A DNA stretch of 64,000 bases, from contig NC_072893.1 of assembly GCF_027943255.1 (NCBI RefSeq), positions 101,253,784-101,317,783 on the forward strand, read 5' to 3'. The translations under genes and the position numbers were made by a program. This document shows positions 58,381 to 64,000 of the stretch, piece after piece. The notes under the pieces are model-generated. The model was not told where the DNA came from, did no database searches, and saw only the letters and a program-made list of their open reading frames with translations. Within the stretch, counting starts at the first letter, position 1. Each line of letters opens with the position of its first letter. The stretch is from Anastrepha obliqua. Lineage: Eukaryota > Arthropoda > Insecta > Diptera > Tephritidae.

Positions 58381-58618
58381 GTTTTGAAAAAGCGTCACCT
58401 TCTGTATTAAATTCGCTTTGTTTTTTTATCGATGTCACCTATGAATTCGCCTTGACCGCTACCAATTCGAGCAACGAGTTTGAGCATTTGGCAACATAAT
58501 AAAAAGTTATAATTCATGGGTAGAAAATAAAATATTCCATTTTACTTTTTAACCTAGCTAGCTATGATAGTGATCAACAATTTTTGATTGTTAAGTTGTT
58601 ACTTTGCAAAAATATGAA

Positions 58619-60099
58619 ATGGCCTCAAAGAGAAAGAGTAAACAAAATATTCCTCCTGTACCATGTCGCTTCAAAGAATGTGACGCACTTTTCAGTAATG
58701 ATTGGGAATTGAATGGACATATAGAAGAACATTTGAAGGAAATCATACAGGATGGCACGGAAACGTTTGATTGTTCATGGAATGAGTGTAATTTCAGAAC
58801 CAATGATTTTACAGAACTCAAGCGACATACATATTACCATGGTTACTATGCTGCTCTCTTGATAAGAGGAAAATACGAATGTGAACAGAATCCCAGTATA
58901 CCCAAATGTAGTGCGCGTCCAAGAAAAACTGATAAGATACCCGAATTGAAAAATGATTTCATTTGTGAATGGACAGATTGTCAACGCACATTTATATCTA
59001 TAGTAGAATTTCAGGATCACATTATACAGCATGCTTCATTTGAATATGAAATTCAAAAGTCGCCGAATGATACCAGACCAAAGGTACAATGTAAATGGAG
59101 CATATGTCGAAAGCGTTTGGACAATAGGTACAGACTAATTGAGCACATCCTTACCCATTCGAATAAAAAATTTGTTGCATGCCATCATTGTGGCGAAGTT
59201 TTTCGGACTAAAACCACACTCTTCGATCATCTGCGAAGGCAACCGGAGAATAACAGTAAGTTGTAATATTAACTTTTGTGTATTACTAAATATTTTTTAT
59301 ATTATTTATATTTAAAGCACACAAATTTCAATGCGAACAGTGCTTTAAGTATTTCGCGACAGCGAAGTTATTACGTTCCCACTTCTTAAAGCACGTAAAT
59401 TGCTATAAATGCAGCCTTTGCAATATGTCGTGTCCGTCTTCAAGTTTATTAGCAACGCATATACGTTATCGTCATTTGAAGGACAAGCCGTTTAAATGTA
59501 CTGAATGTGAACACCGTTGCGTACGCAAATGCGATCTCGAAAAACATATGAAACACATTCATAGCAATCAAGTTCATCGTTGTCAACAAGCTGGCTGCAA
59601 CTATGCCGTGCGAACATATAATTTGTTAAGACGGGTACGACTAAAGTTTCTAAATCTATGTAAACTTCTATAAATTTGAACATATATAAAAACTTTTTTT
59701 TTATTTTAGCATTGTTTGGAAGTTCATGGAAACAGTCCATTTATCTACATGTGTCATTGCTGCGACAAATTGTTTAAACATAGTAAATATCTATCAGAAC
59801 ATTTAATTAAGAAACATGACTTCCAACTTCCTTCTGGGCATAAACGATTTACTTACCGCGTCGATGAAAATGGATTTTACCTATTAGAAACGTTGCGTAT
59901 TGAAAGTCTCGAAGTGACTAAGCAGATTTTATCACCACACCCGTTAGAAGCATCCGATGTAACTCAAGATAGCAGTTGCTATGAAATAGTTTCCATGACT
60001 AATGAGCAGGACCAGCGTATAATTGTTGCGAATGATGCAAACGAAGCACGACTGGTTGGCGAAGTTATTATATCTTTACCACTGTGGAATGAGAGTTGA
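58619..60099 (+). CDS. HINFP-type C2H2 zinc-finger protein
   Basis: Likely homologue of HINFP, the nuclear factor that activates histone H4 genes in vertebrates. Exons 58619-59255, 59318-59634 and 59710-60099 join by GT-AG introns of 62 and 75 bp to give 447 residues. The start is the ATG of MASKRKSKQN; the upstream in-frame codon at 58604 is TTG. I count about ten C2H2 fingers: four of the CxxxxC type (residues 16-38, 50-75, 114-138, 156-180), one with a degenerate last ligand (184-207), then YKCSLCNMSCPSSSLLATHI, FKCTECEHRCVRKCDLEKHM and the HRCQQAGCNYAV finger, interrupted by intron 2 at LLRR/HCLEVH, and a final YMCHCCDKLF finger. HINFP resemblance lies in finger order, the HVNCYKC junction and the tail GFYLLETLRIESLEVTKQIL. 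An AATAAA follows at 60105. DNA specificity is inferred. Confidence 0.9.
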
Positions 60100-60104
60100 T
60101 TAAG

Positions 60105-60110
60105 AATAAA
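60105..60110 (+). terminator. Polyadenylation signal of the zinc-finger gene
   Basis: AATAAA begins six bases after the stop codon. It is close but plausible for a compact fly gene. Confidence 0.6.
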
Positions 60111-60544
60111 TTAAAATTATATAATTTTTAATTTAACTACGCCATCATACTGCAGCTTAAGATATTATAAAAAAAAATTGACGTCATTAACTTTAAACGT
60201 AACTCGTATCTAATCATTTATGGATATCTAAAAAAAATGGCTTCAGTTTCTTGCAGCAGTAAGAACAATGCGGTGTTGCTGAAGATTACATCCATTACAG
60301 TGCGTTAGGAAATGATTTACAATTTCAATAACTTGGGGGGGAAATGATTGCTCAAAAATGTTAAAATTTTGTTCGCGCAATCATTAGCCCCTTTACACCA
60401 TATTCTATATAAAAGCATCAAAGTCACCTTTCTTTGTTTAGCATTAATAAATGTTAGCATCACGACAATAAACGACGAATATTCGTTTTATAAATTTAGT
60501 TATATATATGTAATTTTAATAATTTACCCTCATCAGTAACTCAA

Positions 60545-61240
60545 CTGCGCGTTATAGAACTGTCTGTAATCCTCGTGAACTTTACTCAATATCATGCCCA
60601 TGGGGTTTAGATCTGTTGATCTTCCTGACCACTCAAGTGCACGGATATTATGCTCTTGGAAGCTATCCCTATTGAACAACTCCGAAGCATGAAGTGTGGC
60701 GTTATCCTCTACAAACGTCAGCATGACGTTTAGAAATGCAGAATTTTGATAAAATTTTTTTGAAGAAGCTTCTCTGAGTTCATTCACATATTAATAAAAA
60801 CCAGGGGGATCATTCTATGGTCAGAAACAAGCTTCCCAGACATTGCAAATCCGCCACTAACATTTCTTTCAGAGAAATACCGAAGTTTTTTTCGCGGGTC
60901 ATGTCAGTAATGAAGAGAATCATTAGGACCATCGAGATTTCCTTTTTTTCATCTGACCAAATAACTTGGAAATCAATTACTCAGAAATTAATTTTTGTGA
61001 CGTTGATTTTCAAGGATACGCTTACCGTTTCCCACTCCTTAGATCATACTGGCTAATTGTTAACAATTTGTGCTCTTTTTGTTATGTGCAGTTATAGCAG
61101 GAACACCGCAGCCATTTTTTACGAACCAGTAATTTGAATCACGCAAAAAATTCGTGTCCGCTGCATGATTGCCATAGATGCTGCGTCTGATTTCTTGATT
61201 TAAGAGTTCTTCAAAATTGTGAACGCAATTTATCAATAAA
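60545..61240 (-). pseudogene. Tc1-like transposase relic
   Basis: Minus strand, from 61000: VIWSDEKKE (first Asp), then frame changes to HDPRKKLRYFSERNVSGGFA and MSGKLVSDHR. After a stop it reads NVMLTFVEDNATLHASELFN (second Asp) and IRALEWSGRSTDLNPMGMIL. In the last box the catalytic Glu expected after LNPI is replaced (PMGM). No terminal repeats were identified. It lies between the tail-to-tail zinc-finger and DENND6 genes. Confidence 0.7.
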
Positions 61241-61249
61241 ACTTATGAC

Positions 61250-61755
61250 ATTATACTCAAAGCCTTTTGGATTTAAAAATAACTGCAGTGCTTCCCTATT
61301 CGATTAAATATACTATAGAGGATTGCGGCTTTTGTTTTAATAAGATAAAATTTTATACTGGACTGCTAATTCGTAGATAAGGTAACTGGGGCTATCATTT
61401 TTTGTATTAAAAAACAATTGGCATGAAGCAGTGAAGTATCGTATTGTTTTTCTTCATCCTGAATTCTAACCATATTAGTATTAGATTCTGCATGGAATTA
61501 AGTGTGTATGTTACAATATGCATATATATAAATATTATTTTTTTTTTCAATCTGGACGACATTCGAGGATCAAGGGAATCTTTTGAGATTTTGAGGACTA
61601 TTGCACTGTTTGTTTCTTAAAAACAGATATAACTTGTTTAAATATTTTATCTTATTCTATTTTCGTTAAAAGTAAAAAACAAAACTGTATTAATATTTTA
61701 CCATACAAGAAAAATTACCTAAAATTTTGATAGTTTTAAATTTCCCATCAATTTA
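61250..61755. other. Probable 3' flank of the DENND6 gene
   Basis: AT-rich and non-coding. No unambiguous polyadenylation signal was found on the minus strand close to the stop. Confidence 0.4.
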
Positions 61756-61759
61756 CATA

Positions 61760-63752
61760 TCAAATATTAACTACATTTTTTAAATCATTGGGCAGTAGAT
61801 CTTTCATACAGTTGATTTGGGCACGTATTTGCTCTCGAGTTGAGCTATTATTATTACTACTGCCGGCATAGAGATTCAATTTTTGTTTTAATTTCAGTAT
61901 CATATCAATAATTTCCACCTCCTGTTTATCTCGCGCCCATTGTTCGAGGTTAGCTACTGAAAGTGCTTGAAGCTGCAAATCCTGTAATGTTAATTGTAGT
62001 TCACGATGTCTTGAGTCGTACCAACCACGAAAATTAGGTGAATTAAAAAACCTCCGATATAAACCCTTCCAATCACCTTTTAAGGGTGATGTTAAATGTG
62101 GCCCAGATTGTTCAATAGTAGCCAAAAAATCGTCCAATTTAAAAGTGTTTGCGTTCGGCGCAGACTTGAAAGGACTTATGTCTTTCTGCAACGGCATTAG
62201 TGAAGCTATATAACGTTCCAATGGTATCATAAAACTTTGGGTAAGTTCCAGTAGATGTCGGCGTATTAATGCAGTTTGTACATGATCTGGTCGTTTAGTT
62301 TTAATGCCGGCTAACACTTTTTTAATTAAATTCTTGTCTTTTTTAAGAAATGGTTTATATTTTGTGTATAATCCAGGTGACGTTCCGTCGCCTGCAGCTG
62401 CAATTGTGTTTGATGTTAAGGAAGCGCCTGTACTAGGTAAACTCTTTCTTATTATGCCTGTACTGCTTGAGTTGAATGATGTTACCGAGTCTGAATTTCG
62501 CATGTTTTTATGAAACTGTTGATGTTGCTGCATGTTCATCTAAAGTATTTATAAGAACGTTAATACATATAGAATGCCAAAGGCAATTATTTATATAAAT
62601 AATTATTTTTATTATTTGCAAATGTATGCACAAAAACAGAACAATATTATTTTAATTTACCTGATTATCCACTAGTCGCAGCATGTGTGGCCAATCCTTG
62701 AGCAACTTTATGAAAAAAGGATTTGTTACACCTAGAATCACTGGAGGTGGAGTTTTTCCATATTCTCTAGTAAACTCTTTGAATTCACTGTCATGTATAG
62801 TAAAGTAAGGTCGCGCTTCAGCGCAGTACTCAATTGGACTTATAAGTGATACAAGAGTCTGCACCATATGTGAGCAATCCGCAGGTGAGGTGCCAACAAC
62901 TACCAGTGGTTCAGCGATCAGCACCAATTCCCATAAAGTATATAAATTCTCCACGGTGAAGCTTAAGCTTTTAAATAGCTCGAGTTCGTAAACTGAGTTC
63001 AACGTTTTTATTGAAAATGAACTGCAGGAGGTATCTTTATATATTTCTTTCCTTAATACTATAGGATTTGACTTTTTTCCACTAATTGCCGGTATATTTA
63101 TTTGGTATAAGTGATCAAGTAATTGTAAATCTAATGGGACGCCTGCTTGTAAAGTTGGCCACATGCTGTTTATTTGACTACAGGCATCTTCTAGTATTGA
63201 GTTTCCCTCTTCAAAGTACTTCGGTGCTAATTGGGCGACAATATCATAGAAAAGATTGCAGAACGGCAAATGTGTGACTAAGATAAAACTTTTTTGAAAG
63301 TAACCCCGCGGAAGATTAGAATCGCGCTTTTGACGAAAGTAAACAAACCCCCAGAAATGCGATTCATCTACACGAAGAACGGATATGCAATCTGAATTAT
63401 ATGAGTGGAATATCGGTGTCAGATTTTTATTGTCACTTTCGCTAGGTGTTCTTCGAAAACGCATATGGAATTTTGTATCGCCCATGCACCCAGAGTTCGA
63501 ATCGGGAAAAGCCATATAACATATATTTGCCGTCTCCACCTCAGTAGGCATAAATTGTGGTGGGTAAACAAATTCGAGAGCTTGTCCAATGTTCAAATCA
63601 AATGTTACCACACACATGCAATGAATCCATTGCGAAAAACACGACCAGTAGTCTTCATTTTTTGCACAACCTGTATCAGCATATTTATTCGAAGCTGTTA
63701 AGAACTTGTTTTTATCATTCGAGATTTTCGCAACAAGTGATTTGTCCGTCAT
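61760..63752 (-). CDS. DENND6: DENN domain-containing protein 6 homologue
   Basis: DENND6 (FAM116) proteins are guanine-nucleotide exchange factors for Rab14-type GTPases on recycling endosomes. Exons 63752-62661 and 62539-61760 join in phase 0 across a 121-bp GT-AG intron (donor GTAAAT, acceptor CTTTAG) to give 623 residues, close to the family length. The N-terminal part carries the longin/uDENN-like segment (FSQWIHCMCVVTFDLNIGQA, LEFVYPPQFMP), the central DENN (SCISVLRVDESHFWGFVYFR in part, RGYFQKSFILVTHLPFCNLF, ELVLIAEPLVVVGTSPADCS) and the dDENN (YIASLMPLQKDISPFKSAPN, FNSPNFRGWYDSRHRELQLT). The second exon opens with a Gln/Ser-rich stretch (residues 365-420) that looks like a variable loop. 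The ATG at 63752 is the first in frame. Intact; tail-to-tail with the zinc-finger gene. Confidence 0.93.
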
Positions 63753-63903
63753 TCTGCTATCTTATCCATCAACTTTCACTTCGTCAATTGATTGTATTGT
63801 TTCCTAAATTACTAAACAAATTGACATCAAACAAATATGTAATGTCAAGAACTGTGAGGTCTGTTCAATGAAGGTTTATTGTTTGGGATGTATATAATCT
63901 TGG

Positions 63904-63911
63904 TATCGATA
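63904..63911. promoter_or_regulatory. DRE-like motif TATCGATA
   Basis: TATCGATA, the core recognised by DREF in fly housekeeping promoters, lies about 150 bp upstream of the DENND6 start codon. Degenerate relatives (GTATCGGTA, TTCGATACC) follow within 50 bp. Function is inferred from position only. Confidence 0.45.
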
Positions 63912-64000
63912 CTTTTGGTTGGATACCAGGTGTATCGGTATTCGATACCTATGGATTGATAAGGTTGATACCATAGCATGCAAATAACTTTGACTGTTTT

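Noticed and set aside
58604..58618. Start of the zinc-finger gene at 58604
   Set aside because: The codon there is TTG; the first in-frame ATG is 58619.
1..64000. A new multi-gene system
   Set aside because: The four real genes belong to known, functionally unrelated families, and everything else with coding signatures is transposon debris.

Overview
This window is nuclear DNA of a higher fly. It is AT-rich, has short GT-AG introns, and carries four intron-containing conserved insect genes in a matrix of decayed transposons. Several repeat families, together with DD41D mariners of the type described from Ceratitis, suggest a tephritid fruit fly. That placement is an inference from memory of repeat types, not from a search.

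Host genes: (1) a papi-like KH/Tudor gene on the minus strand (41687-44659, four coding exons, about 592 aa, one GC-AG intron); (2) RpL36 (ribosomal protein eL36) on the plus strand (54998-55401, two coding exons, 115 aa, plus a pyrimidine-rich non-coding leader exon); (3) a HINFP-type C2H2 zinc-finger gene on the plus strand (58619-60099, three exons, 447 aa); (4) a DENND6-type DENN-domain gene on the minus strand (61760-63752, two exons, 623 aa). All four look intact. They share no obvious pathway: piRNA biogenesis on mitochondria, the ribosome, histone-gene transcription and Rab GEF activity.

Layout: 1-1255 holds copies of a dispersed repeat with GTCTGTAAAGTCGG and GACGTTATCACGTC ends. 1955-9330 holds a piggyBac-like end and fragments of several non-LTR retrotransposons, one with a nested LINE inside it. 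12-22.7 kb holds DD41D and DD34D mariners, a Tc1 relic, an 84-bp-arm foldback and tRNA-derived SINEs. 22.5-29.9 kb is mostly LINE debris (EN, DUF4780-like ORF1, RT, RNase H). 30-39.2 kb has four Tc1/mariner relics and a perfect 48-bp-arm hairpin. 41.7-44.7 kb is papi. 45-50.1 kb has a SINE, a 720-bp piggyBac-like MITE in TTAA and an internally deleted Tc1. 51.7-57.5 kb is a cluster of repeats surrounding RpL36. 58.6-64 kb is gene-dense.

No transposase here looks functional: each is truncated, frameshifted, internally deleted or has lost catalytic residues. I found no CRISPR array, no prokaryote-like operon, no free-standing tRNA or rRNA gene, and no convincing new multi-gene system. The less explained items are a repeat family with a partly conserved reading frame, the two large hairpins, and a three-copy repeat with a conserved short ATG segment.
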